In this document: piece after piece, positions 45,777 through 55,045 of the stretch
How positions within the stretch are numbered: position 1 is the first letter of the stretch
Layout of the letters: every line of letters starts with the position of its first letter
Source of the DNA: Aporhodopirellula rubra
GTDB taxonomy: Bacteria > Planctomycetota > Planctomycetia > Pirellulales > Pirellulaceae
Reading direction: 5' to 3'
NCBI RefSeq assembly: GCF_014192335.1
Contig: NZ_JACHXU010000016.1
Coordinates: 143,805-207,804, forward strand
DNA: 64,000 nucleotides
Notes under the pieces: model-generated
Databases searched by the model: none
What the model saw: only the letters and a program-made list of their open reading frames with translations
Told to the model about the DNA's origin: nothing
Position numbers and translations under genes: made by a program

Positions 45777-48091
45777 TTTTCGGCATTCTGGTACAACGAC
45801 ACAATCTCCGACCCGACGCCGAGCAGGTTGCGGTTGTACGCATAAGAGTCAACGAGTTGCCACAACGGAATCACGGGCAACTCATGGTGTGAAATGAAGT
45901 GAAGGTCGAGCAAGCGATCCCTCGCGTCTTTCCAGTTTTTCGATTCTTCCAACCGACGCAGGCCCAACCCGATCAACTGATCCGTGCTGCCTGCCATGCC
46001 TTTGGGACCGAGCACACGTCGTGCATCGATGATGGGCTCCCAAACCGCCGCGGCGACATAAGCCAAATCCGCAGTCCCCGGTTTAGGAAACGCCTCGCCC
46101 ACGGGCAACTCGATCAACTCAATCTTCAGATCCAACAATTCCCACTGGCTCTTGATTGCTTCGCAAGCACTTCGAGAGAGGTTTTCGGGTGGAAACGCCA
46201 AACGGATCGGTTTCAACTCCGCAGGTTTCTCTTTCTTGCGGTTCGCGGTGGCTTCCAACTGGTTCGCATTCATCGTCATCAGCAACTTCGCCAAACGCGG
46301 TTCATAACGACGCGGAGCGATCGACTGATCGTAGGCGTATCCGAGCGGGTCGTTCATCTCGATCCCTGCTGGGAACGGACCCGACAGCACTCGACAACCA
46401 GGCACCTCCAGACTCTCGAGCAATTCGCCGCTGAGAATGTCTTGGCGATTGGTACCGTAGACCAACGCGCGGCGGAACGTACGTTCGGCTAAGAACGCGT
46501 GGTCACTGCATGGGACGAGCATATGCACACTCGGCAGCGGGTACCTCGCCACACGAATCTTACGATTGCCTTCCAAGCGTACCGCATCCGCGGGGAACAA
46601 TTGATCCAGAACGTCGACTTCACCTTTGAGCAGTTTGGCGACACCATCGGACGCGCTCTCGGTACGAATTTCGACGATCTCGCGAGGTTGCGATGCCGTT
46701 CGCTGCTCGCCCACGAGCGTGTAACGCACCACATCACCCTCAACGACATCGCGGCGATAATCCCCGGTCGGCGACCCTGGTTCGCCACCAAACCAACTGC
46801 CGTCAACGGTCATTTGAATTAACGCCGACGGCAACACGTTGGGTCGCCGGAGGACACAATCGATCTGCTTCGGACCATCCAACCCGATCGCCTCAAGAGC
46901 GGCCGCCCATGGTGAAAAGTAAACATCCGATTCGGGAGAAACCCGCGCCGCCAAACGATCGGCAATGAAGAACCCGTCCACCCCGTTGAGAGGCGGTTCC
47001 AGTTTTTCTGGTTCCAACATCATGGAAAAATTCATCCGGTCGGGACTCTGTTCCGTTTCGCCAAACAGAAACTCGTACTCGCCACCTTCCGGTCCGGCGC
47101 CCTTCATTTCAAACAACACGCGGTAGAGCAAACGCCCAGCACGACGAGCCGCCCAGTTATCCAACCGGGTCGGATCAAGATCCTTCGCCGTTTGCAAAAC
47201 ACCGACGTTCACCAACGGGTAGATTTGGTCAATCTTGCGAACGAGTTCCTTCCCGTTTTCGATGCTCGGTTTTAGGTAAATGCTCTCGCGTGACAGGCGC
47301 CTGGCTTCACGAAAGTTCTCCGCTTTCAATGCCGCGATCGCGCCAGCCTGTCGCTCTTGCGCCATCTCTAGAAAAATCTGATTCCATTTCTTGATCGACG
47401 CCAACGGTTTGCCGAGGTAATCCTTCTCGAGTCGGGCCAGTAATTTTTGTGCCAACTCGAGTTTGTTCTCGTCCATCAGTTTCTGCATCAGGCTGTCGGT
47501 CATCATGCCGATCGCGGCCAAGACCGCCTGCGGCTTGTACTCCGGTGCATAGCGATGCAGTTCTTCGAGCATGGCCAAGGCCGGGCCGATCTCGCCTTTC
47601 TTGTATCGACTGCCGGCGTCACGCATCAGAAATTCCGAACGCAACGTCCGCAAATTTGGCCGGCTGGGATAGTCACGGATCAGCACCGCCAAAAACGGGT
47701 ACGCCCCCGTGAAGTCGCCTTCCTTGATTCGATCGGCGGTCTCCCGCTCGAGTCGTTTTTCCCAAAAATCGATAAACTCAACATCGTCCCATTTGGCAAC
47801 GAAGTCTTTTGTCTCAATTCCGATGATTCGAAACTTCAACTGCCCCTTCGGATTCGATGGCATCGATCGGCCGGGCAGGTCGAGCAAACGGGTCTTCACC
47901 CAACCGCCACCGGCCGACTCTTTAAACAGGATGATGTCGTGCGGATCTTCCTGCAGGAGCTCCAATCCAGGATCTTCAGGACGCCCCTTCTCGGCATAGT
48001 TGATGATCTCCGCATGTGCGGGCGACAGGGGCATCCACGCACACAACGCCAACGCCAAACATCCGATCGTTTGATTAAGTGAGATTCGCAT
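45758..48091 (-). CDS. Family-5 extracellular solute-binding protein with N-terminal helical domain
   Basis: A 777-residue secreted protein. A signal peptide (IGCLALALCAWMPLSPAHA) precedes a helical region (about 100-290) of TPR-like pattern, YPFLAVLIRDYPSRP and LARLEKDYLGKPLASIKK. From about residue 300 the fold is that of SBP_bac_5 peptide/nickel binding proteins: LLYRVLFEMKG, DVVRYTLVGE, SDGVAKLLKGEVDVLDQL, ERTFRRALVYGTNRQDIL. Typical partners are ABC permeases, but none is found here. Instead the gene sits 6 bp after a PQQ-propeller gene and overlaps the next by 19 bp. I infer that it binds a ligand for an Exb-type complex. Confidence 0.85.
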   Translation of the reverse strand: MRISLNQTIGCLALALCAWMPLSPAHAEIINYAEKGRPEDPGLELLQEDPHDIILFKESAGGGWVKTRLLDLPGRSMPSNPKGQLKFRIIGIETKDFVAKWDDVEFIDFWEKRLERETADRIKEGDFTGAYPFLAVLIRDYPSRPNLRTLRSEFLMRDAGSRYKKGEIGPALAMLEELHRYAPEYKPQAVLAAIGMMTDSLMQKLMDENKLELAQKLLARLEKDYLGKPLASIKKWNQIFLEMAQERQAGAIAALKAENFREARRLSRESIYLKPSIENGKELVRKIDQIYPLVNVGVLQTAKDLDPTRLDNWAARRAGRLLYRVLFEMKGAGPEGGEYEFLFGETEQSPDRMNFSMMLEPEKLEPPLNGVDGFFIADRLAARVSPESDVYFSPWAAALEAIGLDGPKQIDCVLRRPNVLPSALIQMTVDGSWFGGEPGSPTGDYRRDVVEGDVVRYTLVGEQRTASQPREIVEIRTESASDGVAKLLKGEVDVLDQLFPADAVRLEGNRKIRVARYPLPSVHMLVPCSDHAFLAERTFRRALVYGTNRQDILSGELLESLEVPGCRVLSGPFPAGIEMNDPLGYAYDQSIAPRRYEPRLAKLLMTMNANQLEATANRKKEKPAELKPIRLAFPPENLSRSACEAIKSQWELLDLKIELIELPVGEAFPKPGTADLAYVAAAVWEPIIDARRVLGPKGMAGSTDQLIGLGLRRLEESKNWKDARDRLLDLHFISHHELPVIPLWQLVDSYAYNRNLLGVGSEIVSLYQNAEKWRLSQ

Positions 48092-48097
48092 GGTCGA

Positions 48098-51000
48098 TCA
48101 GTTCTCACCTGGGATGTTGGTAATGTAAACCACGCCCTCGGCCCCTGGCACCAACAATCGATTGCCAACCGGAAGCGGACTCGCCGACAACGGCTGGCCG
48201 AGTTCGGTCGTGCCGAGCACGCCGCCGCTCGAAGGATCGATCGCCACGAGCCATCCGTCGGCACCCGTGAGGACCCATCGACCTTGGATCGAGACCACCT
48301 GATCGATCGGCAACCCTTTCTTCGGCATCGGAGTTTGGAATGCCTGGTCGCCTTCGGACGTGAATCCTCGCAGGACTGAATCATTCGTGATCACTAACGC
48401 CAACTCATCACCATTTTCAGTCTTCGCCAACGAGGGTCCCCATTCGATTCGACCGTCGAGCAGCTTTTTGAATTTCTCGTCCAAACCCTCCTCATCGTGA
48501 CCGACCAAGAAGTCCGCCGCGGGTCCGTTGACGCCGCCAATGAAGACGCCACCCACTCCGATCGTCTTGCCCAAGAAAGGCGAGACGAGATCAACGCTCG
48601 AAAGCTCGCGAATCTGATCGCCCACTCGCAGCCGATAGAGCTTCTTACGGCTGTCCGCGATCAACACCTGATCAGGGTCGGTACTGAATGGAACGGGAGT
48701 CGTCCAAGTCACTTTGGACGTCGGATCGCTCGCCGGTTGGAAGGGCGCGCCCTTCGGAGCTCCTGTTTCCCAATTCATCAACACGACACGTCCGGAATCC
48801 AACGGCAAGAACAACCCGCCTCCGGAGAAGATCCCCACACCGGTCGGCTTCGGTCCGGTCAATCGATAGGTGATCTTGCGGAGTTTTTCCTTGCGACGCG
48901 TTGGGTCATAGAGCATCGCCTCACCAGGCTGTGATTCATTGAGAAGAATCCGCCGAACATCATCAACCGAAATCGGCTGGGTGAACTTCATCGAGATCGA
49001 GTTCGCACCCGGATTTTCGATCGGTCCTTGTGTCGATCCGCTGGCGAGCGATTCACGATCGAGTTGGAATAGGGCACCCTGGCTGGTCACGGCGTGGAAG
49101 CCGGCCGCGTTCTTCTCCAACATCGATATCGGAGTACCGACATCGGTTCGCCACAGTTCTCGACCGGTCTTGGGCTCCGCGCCGGTGACACGAATCGCCG
49201 ACGTGCCTCGCAACCGACGGGCATGAATAAGCGCGTCTTCAAACGCCAAAGGTTGGCCAATGAATGAGTCGCCTTCTTCTTTACCCCAATCGTAAACAAC
49301 CCGTCCGGTATTGATTTGCAATTCATATCGACCGACACGGGTTCCGGTGATCCACATCTGACTGCGACCGACGGCCATGCGAGTCAACGTCGGGGTGTCG
49401 TAGGACGCAACCTGTTGGGCGATCAACGACACCTGCTCACCTTCGGCGGTCGGTTCAATGTCATAAACGGCGACTTGCCCGCGATCGGTCAACACGATCA
49501 TCCGGCGCTGCTGAATCACCGGAGGGACGATCACGTTACCAGTCAACCGGAATGACTGTTGAGCGACCTTCAGATCACCGCCCTGGTCATTCATTCGCAG
49601 CACATGCACGTTTGCGTAATCGGCACCAGCGTTTTCGATCACGAACAAGTGACCGAGCAGCGATACCGGCGCGACCGCGATCGTTCCGTCTTCGTGACCG
49701 ACGTAGAAACTCTCGAGGCTCTTGCCGGTACGCGAATCGAGCACATACAGGTTGCTGTGATCGCCGGGCAAATAAACGCGACGCAGTTTGTCATCGATCC
49801 CAGCCGCCGTGCTGATCGATTGCGGCATTTTCGTCACCCAGTTCGGATCGCCGGTTTCGACGTCCAACGAGATCAGTTTGCCTGCATAAGTGGAAATCAG
49901 AATCGAGTCTTTGCCCGCGACAGGTTCAACAAATCGCTCGCCGATTTCATTTCGCCACTGCAACTCTCCGTCACTGCCGCGACAGTTGCGAACTTCGTTT
50001 GTGGTCAAATCACTGAGCAAGACCGACATACCATCGTCGAGTCGAATCGGCGTGTGATCTTCACCGTAGCCGGTGAACTTCCGCCACAGCAAACGGCCAT
50101 CGTACGCCGAGAACGCCAACACGCTGCCGCCGGCTCGGAGGTAATAGATTTCGTCTTCCAATCCCGCGACCGAGTTACCTTCCCGCGTCGTCAATACGAT
50201 CGATTTCAGGGCCCCTTCGTCGATCGGAGCGGTGTTCGGTTCAGGTTGATCTTTGTCCGGAACAACGAGTGTTTGTTGGATACTGCTCGCTTCCTCAATC
50301 AACACGGTCAATCGTGGATCAACGGCGAGTTCGGGAAAGTCCCGCAACAGCGACTTGCGAAGGTCATAAGCTTCCTTCGTGTTCTTCGACGCCAACGCCT
50401 CTTTCATCGTTGCTTCGGTTTTATCCAATCGGATATTGCGATCGATGTCTCGCTTAACACGATTGCGAGCCTCGGTGACTTCCAGCAATCGCCCCTCAAG
50501 CGTCGTCTTCATCGACGACATCATGTAGTTCGGGTTGTCGATCAACGTCCACTGTTCGTCGAGTCGGTCGAGCAACCGCTGTTTCTCAGTTGTCTCGGTC
50601 GCTTTGGATGCTTCCTCTGCGATGTTTTCGGCGATATCAACGAGCAGGGCGGCGAGGTTTCCGCGTTCCCCGTTCATCGCCTCCTCATCAACGATCCGGG
50701 GCAAAACTTCTTTTGCCTTATCGAGTCCCTTGGTCGTGTCCGTCATGTCGGCACTGCGGTAAATCTCGCACATCGCGATCTTTACCCGAGCCTCCGACGA
50801 ATACTGGCTCTCTTGCCCGAACTGCGCCAAGAAACTGATGTACGCATCTTGAGCCGGCTGATAGCTCTGAGCGTCGTACTGCTTGTTGGCCGCCTCGATG
50901 ACATCATCGATATTGGCTTTTGTGAGGATCCAGTAAAAGCCATATCCCGCGATGATCAGAAAACCGATGATGCCGAGATAACCGTAAATCTTGAACGAAT

Positions 51001-51472
51001 CCCAAACCGACTTATGCTCCGGCGGTTTGACCCGAACGGGCGGCTTCTTTCGTTGCGGGCGGTCACCGTTTGCTACGGCGTCAACGGGAACCGCTTCGAC
51101 GGGCACGGCCTCCACCGGAACGGCTTCCACCGCTTCGACTTCAACCGGCTCGGCATCCACCATAATCGGTTCGGCATCAAAAACGTCGTCAACCAAGATG
51201 CCATCATCTTCGCCGGGCATCGCGGTCAGGTCGTCTTCGGCCTCAACGACTTCCACAACATCGCCGTCGTCGTAGTCGCTACTGCGGAGTTCACCGATCA
51301 GTTTGGTGGCCTGAAACCGCGTCAACTGCCCGTTGTCGACCAACAATTTGGCGACCGCTTCGGGCGTCACGCGAGCACCGCCTTCGGTCAGTTGTTCACG
51401 CAGGGCTTCGATGATTTCTTGATCGAGCAGACCGCGACGTTCGAGGCGATCAATCAGTTCGTTTGCAAGCAT
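48098..51472 (-). CDS. Membrane-anchored PQQ-like beta-propeller protein
   Basis: An 1124-residue protein. Residues 1-60 are a helical domain typical of planctomycetes (MLANELIDRLERRGLLDQEI, RFQATKLIG). A low-complexity part with VEAVP repeats (115-134) and one helix (about 162-183, YGYLGIIGFLIIAGYGFYWI) follow. Next come TPR-like helices (about 190-400). Then a PQQ/BamB-type propeller with the strands GRLLWRKFTGYGEDH, VETGDPNWVTKMP, DSRTGKSLESFYVG and GRELWRTDVGTPISM. The N-terminus is cytoplasmic and the propeller extracytoplasmic. It lies between ExbD and the solute-binding gene in one operon. Known BamB-type propellers assemble envelope proteins; the cargo here is unknown. Confidence 0.85.
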   Translation of the reverse strand: MLANELIDRLERRGLLDQEIIEALREQLTEGGARVTPEAVAKLLVDNGQLTRFQATKLIGELRSSDYDDGDVVEVVEAEDDLTAMPGEDDGILVDDVFDAEPIMVDAEPVEVEAVEAVPVEAVPVEAVPVDAVANGDRPQRKKPPVRVKPPEHKSVWDSFKIYGYLGIIGFLIIAGYGFYWILTKANIDDVIEAANKQYDAQSYQPAQDAYISFLAQFGQESQYSSEARVKIAMCEIYRSADMTDTTKGLDKAKEVLPRIVDEEAMNGERGNLAALLVDIAENIAEEASKATETTEKQRLLDRLDEQWTLIDNPNYMMSSMKTTLEGRLLEVTEARNRVKRDIDRNIRLDKTEATMKEALASKNTKEAYDLRKSLLRDFPELAVDPRLTVLIEEASSIQQTLVVPDKDQPEPNTAPIDEGALKSIVLTTREGNSVAGLEDEIYYLRAGGSVLAFSAYDGRLLWRKFTGYGEDHTPIRLDDGMSVLLSDLTTNEVRNCRGSDGELQWRNEIGERFVEPVAGKDSILISTYAGKLISLDVETGDPNWVTKMPQSISTAAGIDDKLRRVYLPGDHSNLYVLDSRTGKSLESFYVGHEDGTIAVAPVSLLGHLFVIENAGADYANVHVLRMNDQGGDLKVAQQSFRLTGNVIVPPVIQQRRMIVLTDRGQVAVYDIEPTAEGEQVSLIAQQVASYDTPTLTRMAVGRSQMWITGTRVGRYELQINTGRVVYDWGKEEGDSFIGQPLAFEDALIHARRLRGTSAIRVTGAEPKTGRELWRTDVGTPISMLEKNAAGFHAVTSQGALFQLDRESLASGSTQGPIENPGANSISMKFTQPISVDDVRRILLNESQPGEAMLYDPTRRKEKLRKITYRLTGPKPTGVGIFSGGGLFLPLDSGRVVLMNWETGAPKGAPFQPASDPTSKVTWTTPVPFSTDPDQVLIADSRKKLYRLRVGDQIRELSSVDLVSPFLGKTIGVGGVFIGGVNGPAADFLVGHDEEGLDEKFKKLLDGRIEWGPSLAKTENGDELALVITNDSVLRGFTSEGDQAFQTPMPKKGLPIDQVVSIQGRWVLTGADGWLVAIDPSSGGVLGTTELGQPLSASPLPVGNRLLVPGAEGVVYITNIPGEN
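51071..51130. repeat. 15-bp tandem repeat encoding VEAVP units
   Basis: Three to four degenerate copies within the propeller gene encode Val-Glu-Ala-Val-Pro in the cytoplasmic linker before the membrane helix (residues 115-134). Confidence 0.8.
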
Positions 51473-51591
51473 GGAGAGAGCTATTTGCGATTAGTTGCTA
51501 GCGATACCGCCGAACAACCTGAAAGGAAAAGTTGTGTGTGATTTAGGATGAGGTGTTTGATGCGATTCGCCAGTCGCTCGGGGTGCCTGTA

Positions 51592-52440
51592 TCAATCAAA
51601 GCCGTCGACTTCGGCGACTTGGATTTCAGTAAACCCCGCGATCGTTCCGGCGTCCATCGCATCGACGAGCATTTGCAGTTTGGCGTTTTCGTGGACTTTG
51701 ATGTCCAACCGCATGCCGTCCTTGTTTCCACCGAGCGCTTCCCGCAGGGCGTTGATCAAGTTGTGTTTACCGGGCGTTTCTTTTTCCCACTCTGGGGCCA
51801 ACACCAGGAAACTGCCATTTTCTTCAATTTCGAGTTCGATCGGGTCGAGCTCCTCCGTCGGCTCCTCAACGTTGGACATACTCGGCAAATCGGAGTTTTG
51901 CCGTGGCATTTGGATCGACTTCTGCAAACTGAAACTCGCCGTGACCATAAAGAAAATCAGCAGCAAGAACGTGACATCCACCATCGGCGTCATGTCGAGT
52001 TCGCCGTCATCGCGTTTTTTGCGTGGCGGCATTCCGTCTTCGTCTGAGTCGTCGGGCAACAACGCCGAGGGTGGCACCTCTGCATGATGAGTCGACGGTC
52101 GAGGTTCCCCCGTGACCACACCGGTCGCGGAATCGGTCGTCCCGAATACTGCGGTCGCCCCGCCAACGCTCGCCGCGGAATTGACGTGATCGGGTGTTGC
52201 CACCGAACCAGGTTCGGGCACGGCAACGGCCTCCACCTCGAAAACTTTTCCTTCACCACTGCTGAACGGCAACTCGTCGTCCACAGGGACAGCCATTACT
52301 TCTTCGGTGCTTTCCGGGGCAGCCAATTGAGGAATCGTCAGCGGTTGTTCGCAACCGGGGCATCGGATCGTACGCCCGGCCAACCTCTCGTTGACTTGGC
52401 GACGCATGCCACACGATTCGCATTGAACTTTGATCGACAT
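51592..52440 (-). CDS. ExbD/TolR-like protein with N-terminal zinc ribbon
   Basis: A 282-residue protein. The N-terminus is a zinc ribbon (CESC at 7-10, CPGC at 27-30), followed by an acidic/Pro-rich cytoplasmic linker of about 110 residues. The single helix is FLLLIFFMVTASFSL, preceded by the ExbD/TolR signature LDMTPMVDVTF with its proton-carrying Asp. A periplasmic ExbD domain follows (IKVHENAKLQMLVDAMDAGT). ExbD/TolR use proton flow with ExbB/TolQ to drive envelope work. A zinc ribbon is not usual in TolR and could dock cytosolic partners. It follows a second ExbD gene by 17 bp. Confidence 0.9.
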   Translation of the reverse strand: MSIKVQCESCGMRRQVNERLAGRTIRCPGCEQPLTIPQLAAPESTEEVMAVPVDDELPFSSGEGKVFEVEAVAVPEPGSVATPDHVNSAASVGGATAVFGTTDSATGVVTGEPRPSTHHAEVPPSALLPDDSDEDGMPPRKKRDDGELDMTPMVDVTFLLLIFFMVTASFSLQKSIQMPRQNSDLPSMSNVEEPTEELDPIELEIEENGSFLVLAPEWEKETPGKHNLINALREALGGNKDGMRLDIKVHENAKLQMLVDAMDAGTIAGFTEIQVAEVDGFD

Positions 52441-52457
52441 GTTACTGGTCCCTCATC

Positions 52458-52946
52458 CTATTTTTCTTTCACCGCGATGTAGGTGAATTCCATGTCTGTG
52501 AACTCGTCACCGAGGATCTTTTGGACGCGAGTAACCTCAGAAACTTTGACGTCACCGTCACCGAGCAACATCACCTGATCTTTATTCTTGCTGATCGATT
52601 TTTCGAGTTCGTTGGTGACGTACTCAACAATTTCGTTCGCCTGTGCTTCTTCGTCTTTACTGAATTCGCTTTGGTCACGTCGCTTCAAGATCGCAGGGGC
52701 ATCTCCACCACCGGGCTCGATAAAGATGACCGCTGAATCTTTCGCCGAAATCGCCAGTCCGTTATCCGCATCAGGAATGTTCCCCGTCTGCGTGGGATCC
52801 ATCTTGGACGCCACAACAAAGAAAATCAGCAGCAGGAACGTGATGTCAATCATCGGCGTGATGTCCATTTCCTCTTCTTCGCGTTTCGCACGCGGTGGAA
52901 CGGCATCGGCGTCGTCTTCATCTTCTTCGAATAGGTCATCGTTCAT
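52458..52946 (-). CDS. ExbD/TolR-like protein, short form
   Basis: A 162-residue protein with an acidic 25-residue cytoplasmic tail, EEMDITPMIDITFLLLIFF (the Asp in PMIDIT is the proton carrier) and a periplasmic domain with MLLGDGDVKVSEVTRVQKIL. It matches the standard layout of ExbD/TolR in length. A gap of 334 bp separates it from the ExbB gene upstream on the same strand, and 17 bp from the longer ExbD gene downstream. Two different ExbD subunits with one ExbB suggest a heteromeric stator. Confidence 0.92.
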   Translation of the reverse strand: MNDDLFEEDEDDADAVPPRAKREEEEMDITPMIDITFLLLIFFVVASKMDPTQTGNIPDADNGLAISAKDSAVIFIEPGGGDAPAILKRRDQSEFSKDEEAQANEIVEYVTNELEKSISKNKDQVMLLGDGDVKVSEVTRVQKILGDEFTDMEFTYIAVKEK

Positions 52947-53280
52947 GTTCGGTCGCTCTTATTTTTCAAATCAATTCGCCGCGTCACCAACCTACGTCGT
53001 CACCCGGGCTTGTCGTCATCACCGGTGGCTCGTCGGTGTGCGATGACTCGCCACAATCTCGTCCACTGCGTTCTCGCTCGGCCTGTTTCCTATGGCTTAT
53101 TCCTGTGTCCCCTTTTCCTGAGGCTCCTTTTGCCACGCCTTTTTTTGCCGAGGCCTCGTCCTGACGCCTTTCGTCATGAGGCGAATTTCTCGGCGTCTCG
53201 ATCCTCGACGTCCTTTCGATCCGCCTCAAAACGTGGCCAAACGTCTCTTGATCAGTCGATACCGCCGCGGGCAGATTCCT
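52947..53280. other. Gap inside the Exb-type operon
   Basis: This 334-bp stretch separates the ExbB and ExbD genes. Minus-strand frames in it (for example 52984-53229) are Arg/Glu/Ser-rich with no recognisable pattern or Shine-Dalgarno site. A run of seven A on the minus strand near 53140 has no hairpin. It may hold an internal promoter or be a degraded small gene. Confidence 0.4.
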
Positions 53281-53988
53281 CTAAACCGTTTCCGCGTATG
53301 CCGGTTCAGCAACGGCCTCGGCGGGAGCGGCAGGTCGTGACGCCTCGATCGCGAGCCCAGCCTTGAAAGCTTCGAAGAATCGGGTGAGCCCCGAACCGAC
53401 TAAGTCTTCCATTTTCGCGATCCGAATGTTCACGGTCGCGATCAGAATCATCAACGGAATCGCGATCGCCAAACCGCTGGCCGTCGTCACCAGTGCGACC
53501 TGAATGTCACCGGCGAGTGCGGACGGCTCGACGCTTTCCGCGGTTGCGAGCGTCTTAAACGCCCCCATCATCCCGAACACCGTCCCGAACAGACCGATCA
53601 TCGGAGCACTCTTGATCACCGTGCTGACCCAGCTCAGACGGTATTCCAGATCGCTCATCACGTCCCGTTGGAATCGGTCCATCATAATTTGACGGGCCCG
53701 ACGAAAACCTTCGGCCCGGTTGTCGATCGCCATGTGCATCATTTGCGGAATCGCGCGAGAATCACCCTCGCAATACTCCTCGACGCCCTCGAAATCGCCC
53801 GCTCGGAGCATTTGTTCGCAATCGTCCATGAACGTGTCCTGTTCCTCTTCAGTCTTGAATCGTTTCTGTGCCACGCGGGTCCACACGATCACGATCTGAT
53901 AGAGGCCCCACAGGGCGACGATTGCCAAAGCCCCATACGTGGAGTTGGAAATCAATGTATAGAGGTCGGCCGCAGCGAGAAAAGACAA
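53281..53988 (-). CDS. MotA/TolQ/ExbB proton-channel family protein
   Basis: A 235-residue protein with three membrane helices. The first is at about 18-37 (GALAIVALWGLYQIVIVW), then a cytoplasmic loop (about 40-125). The pair SAPMIGLFGTVFGMMGAF and VALVTTASGLAIAIPLMILI follows, and both carry the family's conserved GLxGTVxGM and TxxGLxxAIP motifs. It should form the proton channel with the ExbD proteins of the same operon. The C-terminal 25 residues are Ala/Pro/Glu-rich. The protein has no obvious TonB partner in the window. It starts about 58 bp from the unknown gene upstream. Confidence 0.95.
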   Translation of the reverse strand: MSFLAAADLYTLISNSTYGALAIVALWGLYQIVIVWTRVAQKRFKTEEEQDTFMDDCEQMLRAGDFEGVEEYCEGDSRAIPQMMHMAIDNRAEGFRRARQIMMDRFQRDVMSDLEYRLSWVSTVIKSAPMIGLFGTVFGMMGAFKTLATAESVEPSALAGDIQVALVTTASGLAIAIPLMILIATVNIRIAKMEDLVGSGLTRFFEAFKAGLAIEASRPAAPAEAVAEPAYAETV

Positions 53989-54046
53989 GGTCGGTTCCTA
54001 TGGGGTTGGGAGGTTTTACAGAAGAGTGAGCAGCAGCGGAAAGGGT

Positions 54047-55045
54047 TTATCGTTTGCTGCGATAACGTTGTTCGGTGACTTCGAACGCGTAACCGCTACC
54101 TTCAGGCTTGCTGACGAACACAGTTTTGGCGATTTCGGTGACACTTTTGTGTCCCTTACTCGCTGCATACTCTAGTTCGATGTGTGCCAACTGGTTCTCA
54201 AGATTTGGGGGGATGAACTTCAGGATACTTCGGCCACTGGTTTTCACCCCCGCCTGGCCGAGCAACTGGATATCAAATTCCTTCAATGGACTGGCCGTTG
54301 CCCACATGAAGTACAGGCGTTTCTCACCCGCACTGTCGTCACTGTGGCGGGACTTCGGCCGAGTCGACAAATTAGTCGCGTAGTCCACACCCTGGACACC
54401 CCCACCAATCGATCCGAGCTCGATTTCATAGAAATCTAACTGCTGCGCGTAGGGTTTGATGCCCTTTGCGGAGAAGTTCAGTTGCCAACGCTCGAAACGC
54501 GGAACGATGTCTTCGCCTTCCCCCTCAGGGCCTGGTGGACGGCTGTCACCCTTACCCGAACCCGACGTGCTGGCCGTGGCGTTGGTGTTCATCGTGTCCA
54601 ACGACGCGGCCACGCTACTGACGGCATCGGTGACCGCTTCGATCGTGTCCTGGAGAGTCGGTTCCATCAACTCTTCGACCTCTTCGGCCCCCGGCGGTTC
54701 GAAGTCACGTTCGAAGCCTTCGGCGTTGTCAGCCCGGCCAGCAGCGTTTTCGATGATCGGCGCGATCGCCTTCACGCGGACCGGCATCCGCATCGTCAGC
54801 CAAACGACAAACAACATGAAAACGAACGTTCCCAAAAAGAGAATCGTCGCCATGAAAAAAGAGGAAACCGCGTCGAACTTGCTTGTCCGTAACTTCTCCC
54901 TCTCTTCCAGACGTTTCGCCTGAATCGGAGTCAGTTCCGGATTGGATTTCCCGTGTTTTCCATCATTTACGATACCTGCGGGTTCCTCGGCATCGAGAAC
55001 AGCAGCTTGGCTTGAATCTGGATCGGGAGAGGCAGCCATACCCAT
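54047..55045 (-). CDS. Membrane-anchored unknown protein, first gene of Exb-type operon
   Basis: A 332-residue protein: an acidic cytoplasmic N-terminus (about 60 residues), a helix (ATILFLGTFVFMLFVVWLTM) and an extracytoplasmic part. The part after the helix starts with Glu/Pro-rich sequence (FEPPGAEEVEELMEP), then Ser/Gly linker (TASTSGSGKGDSRPPGPEG) and ends in a beta-rich domain (WQLNFSAKGIKPYAQQLDFY, KRLYFMWATASPLKEFDIQL). The arrangement cytoplasm-helix-Pro-rich linker-beta domain resembles TonB/TolA, which link ExbB/ExbD to the outer membrane, but there is no sequence match that I can see. I infer this role from architecture and from its place ahead of exbB. Confidence 0.75.
   Translation of the reverse strand: MGMAASPDPDSSQAAVLDAEEPAGIVNDGKHGKSNPELTPIQAKRLEEREKLRTSKFDAVSSFFMATILFLGTFVFMLFVVWLTMRMPVRVKAIAPIIENAAGRADNAEGFERDFEPPGAEEVEELMEPTLQDTIEAVTDAVSSVAASLDTMNTNATASTSGSGKGDSRPPGPEGEGEDIVPRFERWQLNFSAKGIKPYAQQLDFYEIELGSIGGGVQGVDYATNLSTRPKSRHSDDSAGEKRLYFMWATASPLKEFDIQLLGQAGVKTSGRSILKFIPPNLENQLAHIELEYAASKGHKSVTEIAKTVFVSKPEGSGYAFEVTEQRYRSKR

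Noticed and set aside
49559..51541. 660-aa open frame antisense to the PQQ-propeller gene
   Set aside because: High-GC third positions of the real gene keep the opposite frame open; the product is Arg/Phe/His-rich with no family pattern.
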